64,000 bases of DNA, taken from assembly GCF_000348945.1 (NCBI RefSeq), contig NZ_AOCK01000005.1, positions 62,001 to 126,000 on the forward strand, read 5' to 3'. The position numbers and the translations under genes were made by a program. Shown here one piece after another: positions 25,522 through 33,712 of the stretch. Position 1 is the stretch's first letter, and each line of letters opens with the position of its first letter. Below the pieces are notes generated by a model. It did not search any database. It was not told where the DNA came from and was given only the letters and a program-made list of their open reading frames with translations. This DNA is from Paeniglutamicibacter gangotriensis Lz1y. GTDB taxonomy: Bacteria > Actinomycetota > Actinomycetes > Actinomycetales > Micrococcaceae.

Positions 25522-26838
25522 TTATTTACCCACGTATTCGAAGTGCCAGGCCTCGGCGTACGGCGATCCCTCTTCAAGGTTCTTTCGGTGCACCCAATTG
25601 AACTTCTTGGAATGCGTCTTCAGCCATTTGTAATATTTGCCGCGAAAGGAATAATTGTAGGTTTCGGGAGTATCGATCGCCGTGCCCCAGCCATGGTTGG
25701 AGGTGCCGGGACGCGCGGCAATATACGGGCCGAGCTCGCCCCAGTAGTAGTCCTGCGTCGCACGGGTCCGGTAGGCCAGGTCGATGTCCATGTTGCGGCC
25801 GAACTTCTTCTTGAAGGCGGTGTTCAGCCGGGTCAGGTCCCTCAGCGCGGGGGCCGCGATGAGGGTTTTTTCCTTATCCCAGCCGATGGCCACGAGCATC
25901 TTTTCCTGGATTTTACCGTTTGGCTGCGCCTTCAGCGTTTTCGCCCGGTGCTTGCCGGGGTTGGTTGAAGCTCTGGATTTGCGCGCTAACTGGCTGGTCT
26001 TCATCCACCCGGTCATGCCCTGGGTGCGTACGAAGACCCAGCCCTTGACGGAACCGGCGGTCTTCTCCGATTTCTTGTCCCGGTACACCACCGAGTTCCG
26101 CGGGATATCCCCGACGCGGATCTTGCCCTTGACGCTTTCGTACAGATCCTCGCCGGAGACCTTGGTCCAATATCTATCGGTCAGGCCCGCACGGTTGGTG
26201 GTGTATTTTTTGTCGCTGTAGATTTCCCGTCCCGGCTTTTTCGCGACGATCTTCAGGTATTTGCTTTGCACCCATCCGGTCTTTCCGCGACGGGTGATCT
26301 GGGCGTATCCCCTCGAAATTCCTTTGACGGTGTAGATACCGTGCTTAGGCACCGTGGCAAGACTCTTGGAAGTGGTGTTGGGCTTCGTCCGCAGGCGCAG
26401 TGCGGCGGAGGTCTTGCCCAGATCCCCGCGCATGAGGCTTTTGGGCGCGGCCGTGACCGCGCGCAGGTACGTGTTCGAGGCCCAACCGTTCTTGCCTGCA
26501 TAGCGCAGCTGGCTCCACCCGGATTTCGTTGAGCTCACCACCAGAGTGGTGCCCTTGGGGATGACGACCAGCTTTTTCCCGACCGTTGACGGCTTGGAGC
26601 GCAAGTTCAAATTCGCTGTGGTTTTTACCGACTTGGCCTTGGCGCTCTGAACCTTGGATGAGGGAACCAACGTCGAGGTGATCCCGCCCGGAGCCAAAAC
26701 TGCATTCCCCACTGGCCGCGGTGCCTCCATGGCCTGAGCCGGAGCCAACGTGGAAACCACGAGGACGGCGCCCAGCACCCACGCTGCGCCACGGCGCTTG
26801 ATTCCCCAAGAATGCGTCCTTCGGTGTTCATCTTGCAT
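25522..26838 (-). CDS. secreted SH3-domain protein with C-terminal VanY-type D,D-carboxypeptidase
   Basis: 438 residues. A twin-arginine-like or Sec signal lies at residues 10-35 (IKRRGAAWVLGAVLVVSTLA). Bacterial SH3 repeats follow: TANLNLRSKPSTVGKKLVVI with GWASNTYLRA, ALRLRTKPNTTSKSLATVP with GWVQSKYLK, and a third diverged copy ending GWMKTSQLAR. The C-terminal 120 residues are a VanY/M15 zinc peptidase: RTRATQDYYW, SNHGWGTAIDTPE (zinc His and Asp) and EAWHFEYVGK (zinc His). It would bind the cell wall through SH3 domains and trim D-Ala from peptide stems. It is coupled to the META lipoprotein downstream. Confidence 0.9.
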   Translation of the reverse strand: MQDEHRRTHSWGIKRRGAAWVLGAVLVVSTLAPAQAMEAPRPVGNAVLAPGGITSTLVPSSKVQSAKAKSVKTTANLNLRSKPSTVGKKLVVIPKGTTLVVSSTKSGWSQLRYAGKNGWASNTYLRAVTAAPKSLMRGDLGKTSAALRLRTKPNTTSKSLATVPKHGIYTVKGISRGYAQITRRGKTGWVQSKYLKIVAKKPGREIYSDKKYTTNRAGLTDRYWTKVSGEDLYESVKGKIRVGDIPRNSVVYRDKKSEKTAGSVKGWVFVRTQGMTGWMKTSQLARKSRASTNPGKHRAKTLKAQPNGKIQEKMLVAIGWDKEKTLIAAPALRDLTRLNTAFKKKFGRNMDIDLAYRTRATQDYYWGELGPYIAARPGTSNHGWGTAIDTPETYNYSFRGKYYKWLKTHSKKFNWVHRKNLEEGSPYAEAWHFEYVGK

Positions 26839-27005
26839 GTTTCCCCCAGCTCACGCGGTTCTACGTCTCCTCCGGACACGGGGTCGAGTGGACACCGCGC
26901 GGTTCGCTATTAGACTAACCTTTTTCCTAAGAGGTTAGTCTGGCAGCCGCGCCGCGTCACCAAGTGCGTAGTGTGGTGTTTTTGTCAATTACGAGGAGTC
27001 ACTGG

Positions 27006-28316
27006 ATGTCAGCCAAATTTGGATTCAAGAGGAAGCCGCGCCAGCGCCCGGCTCTCGAGCCCACCGAGGCTGGTTTGGTCGCTGTCCCGCCGTCCCATAG
27101 CGTCCCGGGGATGTGGATCGACCCGTTGGGTCGTGTGGCCACCCGTTCGGTCCAAATGTTGGTAGTTCTGGTGCTTGCCTCGGCGGTGGTCTTCAGCCTG
27201 CTGCGATTGAGCCTGATCGCCCTGCCGGTGCTCATTGGGCTGATCCTCTCCTGCGCTTTGTGGCCGTTGGTGCGCCTGCTGCGCAAGGTCATGTCGCCGC
27301 TGCTGGCCGCATGGTCCGTATTCCTTGGCTCGTTGCTAGTGCTCGGAGGCATCGGCACCGCACTGGTCTACTCGGTAATCGCCGAATGGCCGGATCTGGT
27401 GGACAAGGGCGCCGAGGGCTTTGGAACACTCCAAGAGATGCTCAACCGGCTGCCGTGGAGCGTCTCTGATGACCAGATCGATCAGGCCGTCAGCCAGGTC
27501 ACAGGCTTCCTGACCAGTTCACAGTTCGGTGCCGGGGCGCTGAGCGGACTATCCGCCGCCGGCAACTTCTTCACCGGTCTGGTGTTGCTGCTGGTGATCT
27601 TGTTCTTCTTCCTGAAGGACGGCGACAAGATCTGGGCGTTCTTCCTGTCTTGGATGCCGGACCACCAGATGCATCGTTGGCTGTCCACCGGTGAACGCGC
27701 CGTCCAGACGTTGGGCGGTTACATGCGCGGAACCGCGACCATCGCCGCCGTCGATGCCATCGGCATCACCGTCGTGCTGTTGATCTTGCGGGTGCCGCTG
27801 GCCATTCCGCTGGGCGTGGTGACGTTCATGGCCTCGTTCATCCCGATGGTAGGTGCGACCTTCGCCGGGATCCTGGCGACCTTGATCGCGTTGGTGACCA
27901 ACGGTCCCGTGGTGGCCTTGATCGTGTTGGGCGCGGTGATCGTGGTGAATCAGTTGGAAGGCAACTTCCTGCAGCCGGTGGTCATGGCGCACGCATTGAA
28001 CCTGCACGCACTGGTGATTCTGCTCGCGCTGGCCGCTGGAACCGTGCTCGGAGGCCTGGTGGGCGCCGTGATCGCGGTGCCATTGACCGCCGTGGCGTGG
28101 GCGCTGGTGAAGATCTGGTCCGGCCGTGACGTACCTGCGGCCCTCTCCGATGCCGAAACTCGCAAGAGTAAGAAGAAATCGGACGCGCAGCCGAGCGAGG
28201 AACAGGTCCTGGCTCATGCCGAGGTCGGTGCCGCCGATGCGGCTAACTCGGTCAACGCCGAACGCGAATCCGTCGCCGGGAACCCGGATTCCACCACCAA
28301 GGGACCCCTGAAGTAG
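27006..28316 (+). CDS. AI-2E family transporter (PerM/YdiK-like membrane protein)
   Basis: 436 residues from the ATG at 27006, with GAGGAG upstream. A short cytosolic N-terminus is followed by about eight hydrophobic helices with the family layout: LVVLVLASAVVFSLLRLSL and VLIGLILSCALWPLVRLL first, then an extracytoplasmic loop, and the conserved LPLGVVTF-like segment AIPLGVVTFMASFIPMVGAT with NQLEGNFLQPVVMAHALNLH. The C-terminal 80 residues are charged and disordered. Family members export small molecules such as autoinducer-2 or act in Na+/H+ exchange; the substrate here is unknown. Confidence 0.92.
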   Translation: MSAKFGFKRKPRQRPALEPTEAGLVAVPPSHSVPGMWIDPLGRVATRSVQMLVVLVLASAVVFSLLRLSLIALPVLIGLILSCALWPLVRLLRKVMSPLLAAWSVFLGSLLVLGGIGTALVYSVIAEWPDLVDKGAEGFGTLQEMLNRLPWSVSDDQIDQAVSQVTGFLTSSQFGAGALSGLSAAGNFFTGLVLLLVILFFFLKDGDKIWAFFLSWMPDHQMHRWLSTGERAVQTLGGYMRGTATIAAVDAIGITVVLLILRVPLAIPLGVVTFMASFIPMVGATFAGILATLIALVTNGPVVALIVLGAVIVVNQLEGNFLQPVVMAHALNLHALVILLALAAGTVLGGLVGAVIAVPLTAVAWALVKIWSGRDVPAALSDAETRKSKKKSDAQPSEEQVLAHAEVGAADAANSVNAERESVAGNPDSTTKGPLK

Positions 28317-28336
28317 GGAACATTTAGAGCAATGGG

Positions 28337-28373
28337 CCGTGCAAAGCCAACCACCAAGGTTGGCTTTGCACGG
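28337..28373. terminator. terminator between convergent genes
   Basis: Perfect 16-base arms CCGTGCAAAGCCAACC (28337-28352) and GGTTGGCTTTGCACGG (28358-28373) with a 5-base loop. It sits between the transporter and the leftward SH3 protein and could serve both. Confidence 0.8.
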
Positions 28374-28399
28374 TCCGTTGTCGTTAAACGGCAGGTGGT

Positions 28400-29341
28400 T
28401 CAGCCCAGGTGCGTGCTGTGGACCCAGCCTTCAAGCCGGCCGGCCTGGACCTTGGTCCACTGTCCACGGCTGGCCAACACCCGGACTTGTTCCCCTGCCG
28501 CAAGCTGGGCCACTACCCGGTAGTTCGCGGATGACCCTCGGTACAGGGTCGTGTCAGAGGTGGTAACCGGCGTGGTGGAGGCCAGATAGCGCAATTGCAA
28601 TTGGCTCGCCGGGACCCAGCCGGAGTCTTGATCGAGCATGATCCTGCACCACGGCCCTAGTTTCCCGTTGACCCGCACCAGGGTGCCGGCCTGCATGATG
28701 CGCAGGACCGGGAACCTGTCCCCTGCGTCCCGGCGGACGTTCAGCCGCACGGTGGTGGTGTATTCGGTCGGAGCCATGGGCTGGATGCCTGTGGCCGGGC
28801 GTCGCACGGTGACCCGTGCCAGATAGGCGCTGGGAACCCAGCCGACGTCCTTGCCGGTGGAGAGCTTGGTCCAGGTGCCAACCTCTTCGAGCTTGCGGAC
28901 CTGGATGTTGGCGCCCAACACCCGCAACACCGAGTAGTTGGTGCCCGAGCCCTTGCGCAGGTTCAAATCAGCGGTGCTGCGATGCGTGGGAACGAAGTCC
29001 TCGTCTGGAACCTCCGGGGCGCTGGGTGCACCTGCGGACCGAGAATCGTGTTGCCCAGAGACCGGGCGCACCGGCACCTGGGCGCGAGCACGGGGCGCTT
29101 CAAGTTTTTCGAGGCATTGGGTCGGGAGCCAGCCGAAAGCCTGTCCGTGCTGCACGCTGGCCCACAATCCACTCACACGCAGCAGCTGCACCGGGGTGTC
29201 GGGTGCCAGCAGGTATTGAGTGGCGTAGTGTCGCCCCGCGCCCTTGCGAAACTTCAATTCGACGGTGGTGCGGTGGCTGGGTCCAGTGAGCCGGTGAGGT
29301 TCGGGAAGGTTCTCGGTGCGTGCCGAGTCGAACTTCTTCAT
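28400..29341 (-). CDS. protein with four bacterial SH3 repeats, no signal peptide seen
   Basis: 313 residues from the ATG at 29341 (MKKFDSARTENLPEPHRLTG). Four SH3b-type repeats share the same spacing: TTVELKFRKGAGRHYATQYL with FGWLPTQCLE, STADLNLRKGSGTNYSVLRV with VGWVPSAYLA, TTVRLNVRRDAGDRFPVLRI with SGWVPASQLQ, and SDTTLYRGSSANYRVVAQLA with EGWVHSTHLG. Such repeats normally bind cell-wall peptides outside the cell, yet no signal peptide or transmembrane helix precedes them in this or the longer frame. The ATG overlaps the stop of a short upstream frame (ATGA at 29338-29341), implying coupling. Confidence 0.78.
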   Translation of the reverse strand: MKKFDSARTENLPEPHRLTGPSHRTTVELKFRKGAGRHYATQYLLAPDTPVQLLRVSGLWASVQHGQAFGWLPTQCLEKLEAPRARAQVPVRPVSGQHDSRSAGAPSAPEVPDEDFVPTHRSTADLNLRKGSGTNYSVLRVLGANIQVRKLEEVGTWTKLSTGKDVGWVPSAYLARVTVRRPATGIQPMAPTEYTTTVRLNVRRDAGDRFPVLRIMQAGTLVRVNGKLGPWCRIMLDQDSGWVPASQLQLRYLASTTPVTTSDTTLYRGSSANYRVVAQLAAGEQVRVLASRGQWTKVQAGRLEGWVHSTHLG

Positions 29342-29511
29342 CGTTTCCGGCCCGGGGTTGGCGCACTGGGGCCCGGGTTGCACGACGCGAGGCGTGAACG
29401 GACGTGGAACACGTTGTTGATGACCTCGCTGGGTAACTCGATGGGATGGGACACGGACGTGTGGAACCAAAACTGCCCCGGGACGCCGACATTCGACGCA
29501 GACCGGGGCAT
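29338..29511 (-). CDS. possible small upstream gene coupled to the SH3-repeat protein
   Basis: 57 codons from the ATG at 29511, or 70 from 29550, ending in an ATGA overlap with the SH3-repeat gene. The product contains GVPGQFWFHTSVSHPIEL and HVRSRLASCNPGPSAP. Third codon positions are strongly G/C, as in real genes here. The family is not recognised and there is no signal peptide. It begins right after the ferritin terminator hairpin (29554-29586). It might be a real short protein, or the displaced 5' end of the SH3 gene after a frameshift. Confidence 0.35.
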   Translation of the reverse strand: MPRSASNVGVPGQFWFHTSVSHPIELPSEVINNVFHVRSRLASCNPGPSAPTPGRKR

Positions 29512-29553
29512 GGAAAAGCAGACACGCCTTCCCCTATGGTATTGCACCAACGC

Positions 29554-29586
29554 CGAAGGCCCCCAGCCAGAAGCCGGGGGCCTTCG
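29554..29586 (-). terminator. terminator downstream of ferritin
   Basis: Perfect 11-base arms CGAAGGCCCCC (29554-29564) and GGGGGCCTTCG (29576-29586), 23 bases past the ferritin stop in the leftward direction. No obvious U-tract follows. Confidence 0.7.
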
Positions 29587-29609
29587 TCACATCATTTTTT
29601 CAGCGCTGA

Positions 29610-30104
29610 TTAAGCCTGGCGGGAGGCCAGTTCGCTGTCGAGGCGAAGCAGCCCGTTGCCGTCATTGCTGATCATCTTCACGCGGTCGAGAATCTCGCCA
29701 ACAGTGGCTTCCTCTTCGACCTGTTCCTCGATGAACCAGTTCAGCAGCGGTATCGAATCGATTTCGCCCTCGTTCTGGGCCAGGCGGTAGAGGTCCCGGA
29801 TCGATTCGGAGACCTTCTTTTCGTGGGCAAGCGAGGCCTCAAAGGCGGCCTCAACTGTGAGCACGGACAAGGCCGGGGCACCGATGGCGCCGATGGCCGG
29901 GTGCGCGCCACGGTCGGACATGTGCGTGATGAACTTTTCCGCGTGTTCCACTTCCTCGGCGGCCTGGGCACGGAACCATCCGGCGATGCCTGGCAAGCTG
30001 AGCATATCCATTTCGATGGCCAGCTGGCGGTACACCGTCGAGGCTGCAAGTTCCAGGGTGATTTGGTCGTTGAATGCGTCTGCGAGCTTTCCATTGAGTT
30101 CCAT
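29610..30104 (-). CDS. ftnA: ferritin (FtnA-like, non-haem)
   Basis: 164 residues from the ATG at 30104 (MELNGKLADAFNDQITLELA); upstream in-frame starts to 30140 are less typical. The four-helix ferritin bundle carries ferroxidase ligands: a Glu in the first helix (QITLELAAS), EEVEHAEKF in helix B giving the Glu-x-x-His pair, and WFIEEQVEEEATVGEIL in helix C/D. It oxidises Fe(II) and stores ferric iron in a 24-subunit cytosolic shell. No haem-binding Met of bacterioferritin is evident at the usual position. Iron-dependent regulation would be expected, but no operator was identified. Confidence 0.92.
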   Translation of the reverse strand: MELNGKLADAFNDQITLELAASTVYRQLAIEMDMLSLPGIAGWFRAQAAEEVEHAEKFITHMSDRGAHPAIGAIGAPALSVLTVEAAFEASLAHEKKVSESIRDLYRLAQNEGEIDSIPLLNWFIEEQVEEEATVGEILDRVKMISNDGNGLLRLDSELASRQA

Positions 30105-30215
30105 GGCACTCACGCTACCGACTCTTTCATCCCTTGTCACCGAAGTATGGCCGTACTTACCTCGCGGTAATTATGGCATGATTCGGAGCATTTCGGAGGC
30201 AAAGCAAGGTGATGC

Positions 30216-30626
30216 TCACCTTGGTAGCTGGGCATCAGGGTGTTGATTCTCCGGGTGCAGGTTGCGCGCTGCCGCGTTCGCTTTGTGTGCCGCGGCGACC
30301 ATTGCTGCCATGATCCAGCTGAAGCCAACAGCCAACATGGCGTAGGCGGGCACCGGACCGCTCACTGATTCAAGGAGTGTTGCAGCCAAGGCCGCCAGGG
30401 CGAGCAGAAGCACCGGGGGAAGCATGTGGCACAGCGGGCCGGCCGCGGCATGGTGCCCGGCCCTCCAGCAGTCTTCGCAGTGCATGGTGGAGCTGGTACG
30501 GATGCCAATCGCCGGGTTGATATCGTATTTTCCGCGCTCGACCGCGCCGTTGATCGCCGCTACCGACCAAGCGAACAGCGCCACCAGCGGAGCCATGACC
30601 AGCACCGTGATCTGGTGTTCGCTCAC
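30216..30626 (-). CDS. SdpI-like membrane protein, second copy of a tandem pair
   Basis: 136 residues, starting at GTG 30626, which overlaps the TGA of the preceding paralogue (GTGA). There are three hydrophobic helices (residues 5-28, about 65-85 and 95-115). Between the first two lies INPAIGIRTSSTMHCEDCW followed by RAGHHAA. The N-x-x-IGIRT...W...GH...A framework is that of SdpI/YhfL-family proteins, known for immunity to SdpC toxin in Bacillus. The HCxxCW-xx-GHH residues are unusual for the family, suggest a metal or redox site, and are shared with the upstream copy. Function is unknown. Confidence 0.75.
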   Translation of the reverse strand: MSEHQITVLVMAPLVALFAWSVAAINGAVERGKYDINPAIGIRTSSTMHCEDCWRAGHHAAAGPLCHMLPPVLLLALAALAATLLESVSGPVPAYAMLAVGFSWIMAAMVAAAHKANAAARNLHPENQHPDAQLPR

Positions 30627-31018
30627 CTATCGGCGCCCAATTCATCGGTGTGCATCTTGGCCAGCATGGTGTTTCCGTCACGCATTCCTAGCAACAGGCC
30701 AACGAGCATCACGAGAACGCCCAGCATCAGGGAAACCGGCTGAAGGTAGTCCAGGCTCGGGGCCAGCAGCGCGGCGACGCCGCCTGCTGCGATGATCACC
30801 GCGGCGGCCACGCAGCCGATAATGCCTTTGTGGGAGGCTGCGTGGTGTCCCAGCAACCAGCATTCATCGCAGTGCGAGAAGCTAGCGGTGCGGATCCCAA
30901 TCCAGGCGTTTCGCTTAAGCTGCCCGGTGCCAGCAGCCTTCATCGACCAGGCCAGCCCTGCCATGATCAGCACCAGGAAAAGGCTCGTGATCAATTCGGT
31001 TAATGCCTCGCCATTCAT
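30623..31018 (-). CDS. SdpI-like membrane protein, first copy of a tandem pair
   Basis: 131 residues starting MNGEALTELITSLFLVLIMA. It has the same architecture as the gene it overlaps: helix 1, then RNAWIGIRTASFSHCDECW and LLGHHAA, then two further helices (IIGCVAAAVIIAAGGVAAL and PVSLMLGVLVMLVGLLLGM). The pair arose by tandem duplication and is translated as a coupled unit. Conservation of both cysteines and the double histidine in diverged copies suggests they matter. A heteromeric membrane complex is possible. No toxin gene of the SdpABC type is nearby. Confidence 0.75.
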   Translation of the reverse strand: MNGEALTELITSLFLVLIMAGLAWSMKAAGTGQLKRNAWIGIRTASFSHCDECWLLGHHAASHKGIIGCVAAAVIIAAGGVAALLAPSLDYLQPVSLMLGVLVMLVGLLLGMRDGNTMLAKMHTDELGADR

Positions 31019-31071
31019 TCCTGCTCTTTCCTACGGTTCGGATGCCTACATTTGGCCCCGAGGGGCGGGGT

Positions 31072-33417
31072 TTAGCCACTGAGTCCGGCGCGGCGCAGGG
31101 CCTCGGCCATAGCGGTGTGGCCGCCAGCAGCCTTGGCTACCGGCGTTGCTGCCGGTTTGGCTCCCCGCTGCTTTGTCGGTGTCTGGCGCGGGCCACGTGG
31201 TCCGCGCTCGACCTTCTCCGCCTTGGCACCGGGCTCGTCATCCAGACGCAACGTGAGGGAAATGCGTTTGCGTGCCGGATCCACTTCCAGGACCTTGACC
31301 TTGACCACTTGTCCGGAGGTGACGATCTCGCGCGGATCAGAAATGAATTTGTTGCTCATGGCCGAGACATGCACCAAACCGTCCTGGTGCACTCCCACAT
31401 CCACGAACGCGCCGAAGGCAGCCACGTTGGAAACTGTCCCTTCAAGGATCATGCCGACTTCCAAGTCGCCGATCTTCTCCACGCCCTCCTTCAGGTTTGC
31501 GGTTTTGAAGTCGGGGCGCGGGTCGCGGGCCGGGCGCACCAGCTCGGCGATTACGTCCTTGACGGTGGGCAGACCGAACTGTTCGGTGACGAAGTCAGTG
31601 GCGTTCAACGACCCCACCGAGGTGTTCGCCGCGGTGGCGGCCTTGAGCAGGGCCTCGGCGAGCCCGTAGGCCTCGGGGTGCACGGCCGAGGCGTCAAGCG
31701 GTTGTTTGCCGCCGGTGATGCGCAGGAAGCCTGCGCACTGCTCGAACGCCTTGGCTCCCAGTCGCGGGACCTTCAACAGTGCCTTGCGGCTGATGAACGG
31801 ACCGTTGGTGTTGCGGTGCTCGACGATATTGCGGCTGAGCAACGACCCAACGCCAGCGACCCGGGCCAACAATGCTGGGGATGCGGTGTTCACATCCACG
31901 CCCACGGCGTTCACGCAGTCCTCGACCACCGCATCGAGCGACCGGTCAAGCTTTGCCGGGGTCAGATCGTGTTGGTACTGGCCCACTCCGATGGATTTGG
32001 GCTCGATCTTCACTAGCTCGGCCAGCGGGTCCTGCAACCGGCGGGCGATCGACACCGCCCCTCGGATCGAAACGTCTAAGTCTGGCAGTTCGGCGCTGGC
32101 CAGTGCCGATGCCGAATACACCGAGGCGCCAGCCTCCGAGACAATGACCTTTGCGGGCTTGTTGGTCAGCTTGGTTATCACTTCTCCGGCCAGTTTGTCG
32201 GTTTCCCGGCTGGCGGTTCCGTTGCCCACGGCGATCAATTCGGTGCCGTGCTTGGCGGCCAGAGCCACCAACGTGTCAACGGACTGCGACCACTTGTTGG
32301 CCGGGGCGTGCGGGTAGATCGTGGCGATGTCCACCACCTTGCCCGTCGCATCCACCACGGCGACCTTCACCCCGGTACGCAGCCCAGGATCCAGGCCAAG
32401 CACCGCGCGGTTCCCTGCCGGTGCGGCCAGCAGTACATCGCGAAGGTTCGCGGCGAAGACCTTCACGCTGGCTTCCTCCGCGGCCTCGAACAACCGTGTG
32501 CGCAAATCAGATTCGAGCCGTGCGAGCAGGCGCCCGCGCCAAGCCAAGCGCACGGTCTGGGCCAACCATTTCCCGGCCGGGGCATCGGCGGCCGCGGTGA
32601 TGCCCAGGGATTTGGCCACTGCGGCCTCATAGGTGGCACGGGCTTCTGCCAGTCCCGCATCGTCGCGCGGATCTGCCTCGGCCAGTTCAAGGTTCAGCAC
32701 TCCCTCCCGTTCCCCGCGCAGCAGCGCCAGGATCCGGTGCGAGGGCTGGGTGGCCACTGGCTGGACGAAGTCCTCGTAGTCGGAGAACTTGGCGGCTTCC
32801 GCCGCTGGGGCCCCTGCCATGGTCCGGGAGGCGATCTTGCCGCGGGTCCAGAGCCGCTCACGCAATTCTGAGACCAGTACCGCGTCCTGCGAGGCGCGTT
32901 CGGTGAGGATGGCACGGGCCCCGGCCAAGGCTTCGCTGGCGGCGTTGATCTCGTGTTCGGGGCTCAGGAAGGCTGCTCCGAGCGTCTCGGGGTCTTGGGA
33001 GGGATCGGCGATCAGTGAGTCCGCCAACGGTTCGAGTCCCGCCTCCCGGGCGATCTGCGCCTTGGTGCGTCGCTTGGACTTGTAGGGCAGGTAGAGGTCT
33101 TCGAGCTCGGCCTTCGTGGTGGCAGCCCCGATGACCGTGGCCAACTCCTCGGTGAGTTTGCCTGCCTCATCGATGGCTTTAAGGATGGTTGCACGGCGTT
33201 CCTCGAGTTCGCGCAAGTAGCGCAGCCGTTCCTCGAGCATCCGCAGTTGCGTATCGTCGAGGGTCCCGGTGACTTCTTTGCGGTACCTGGCAATGAAGGG
33301 AACGGTCGATCCGGCATCAAGCAACTCGACGGCGGCTTTCACCTGCCATGGAGCGACGCTTGCCCCGGCTACCGATAGTTCTGCGGCGATGGTCTGGATT
33401 ATTCTGCTCTGGCTCAC
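31072..33417 (-). CDS. tex: transcription accessory protein Tex (S1 RNA-binding)
   Basis: 781 residues from GTG 33417 (VSQSRIIQTIAAELSVAGAS); the longer frame to 33510 adds non-conserved sequence. The standard Tex layout is present: N-terminal helical domain with FIARYRKEVTGTLDDTQLR, LYLPYKSKRRTKAQIAREAG, the YqgF/RNase H-like domain AVLGLDPGLRTGVKVAVVDA, tandem helix-hairpin-helix (VNTASPALLARVAGVGSLLS), and the C-terminal S1 domain GTVSNVAAFGAFVDVGVHQD with DGLVHVSAMSNKFI. A basic tail follows. Tex binds RNA/DNA and the transcription apparatus in the cytoplasm. It is divergent from the TPP-riboswitch operon. Confidence 0.95.
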   Translation of the reverse strand: MSQSRIIQTIAAELSVAGASVAPWQVKAAVELLDAGSTVPFIARYRKEVTGTLDDTQLRMLEERLRYLRELEERRATILKAIDEAGKLTEELATVIGAATTKAELEDLYLPYKSKRRTKAQIAREAGLEPLADSLIADPSQDPETLGAAFLSPEHEINAASEALAGARAILTERASQDAVLVSELRERLWTRGKIASRTMAGAPAAEAAKFSDYEDFVQPVATQPSHRILALLRGEREGVLNLELAEADPRDDAGLAEARATYEAAVAKSLGITAAADAPAGKWLAQTVRLAWRGRLLARLESDLRTRLFEAAEEASVKVFAANLRDVLLAAPAGNRAVLGLDPGLRTGVKVAVVDATGKVVDIATIYPHAPANKWSQSVDTLVALAAKHGTELIAVGNGTASRETDKLAGEVITKLTNKPAKVIVSEAGASVYSASALASAELPDLDVSIRGAVSIARRLQDPLAELVKIEPKSIGVGQYQHDLTPAKLDRSLDAVVEDCVNAVGVDVNTASPALLARVAGVGSLLSRNIVEHRNTNGPFISRKALLKVPRLGAKAFEQCAGFLRITGGKQPLDASAVHPEAYGLAEALLKAATAANTSVGSLNATDFVTEQFGLPTVKDVIAELVRPARDPRPDFKTANLKEGVEKIGDLEVGMILEGTVSNVAAFGAFVDVGVHQDGLVHVSAMSNKFISDPREIVTSGQVVKVKVLEVDPARKRISLTLRLDDEPGAKAEKVERGPRGPRQTPTKQRGAKPAATPVAKAAGGHTAMAEALRRAGLSG

Positions 33418-33544
33418 CCACCCTAGTTTGCCGCATGGACCCCACACCTTGCATCCACCGGGACCCGGATCCGGGTGTGTCGCTCCCGCGGCGTTCATAT
33501 GGTTGGGCAACGGGATCCACCGGTGCTAGGTTGGGCCAAGGACT

Positions 33545-33622
33545 CGACACGGGGTGCCGCCTGGCGGCTGAGAGTTAGACCCGTTGAACCTGATCTCGAT
33601 AATCCGAGCGAAGGGATGCCGG
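33545..33622 (+). promoter_or_regulatory. TPP (THI-box) riboswitch aptamer
   Basis: The conserved THI-element core is present in order: ACACGGGGTGCC (33547-33558), GGCTGAGAG (33566-33574), GACCCGTTGAACCTGATC (33578-33595), then ATAATCCGAGCGAAGGGATGCC (positions 33599-33620, given here as landmarks). These match the CUGAGA and ACC-UGAUC/GCG-AGGGA signatures that bind thiamine pyrophosphate. It precedes a short-chain dehydrogenase and an LLM monooxygenase rather than a standard thiamine gene. Confidence 0.92.
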
Positions 33623-33678
33623 TCCGGCATGGCCCCTGGTCGTACCCCGATTCCGGGGCGCCCGTGAGCGGGTTCAAT

Positions 33679-33707
33679 GGCATCCTTTCGCCCAACCGAA
33701 GGATGCC
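33679..33707 (+). promoter_or_regulatory. ribosome-binding-site sequestering hairpin (riboswitch expression platform)
   Basis: GGCATCCTTTCG (33679-33690) pairs with CGAAGGATGCC (33697-33707) across a 6-base loop, burying the GAAGGA ribosome binding site of the SDR gene that starts at 33713. The left arm GGCATCC can alternatively pair with GGATGCC at the 3' edge of the aptamer (33614-33620). TPP binding would tie up the aptamer strand and so favour sequestration. This predicts translational repression by TPP. Confidence 0.7.
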
Positions 33708-33712
33708 TCAAA

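Noticed and set aside
30216-31018. SdpABC-type toxin immunity locus
   Set aside because: No SdpA, SdpB or SdpC-like gene is nearby, so an immunity role is unsupported despite the SdpI-like fold.
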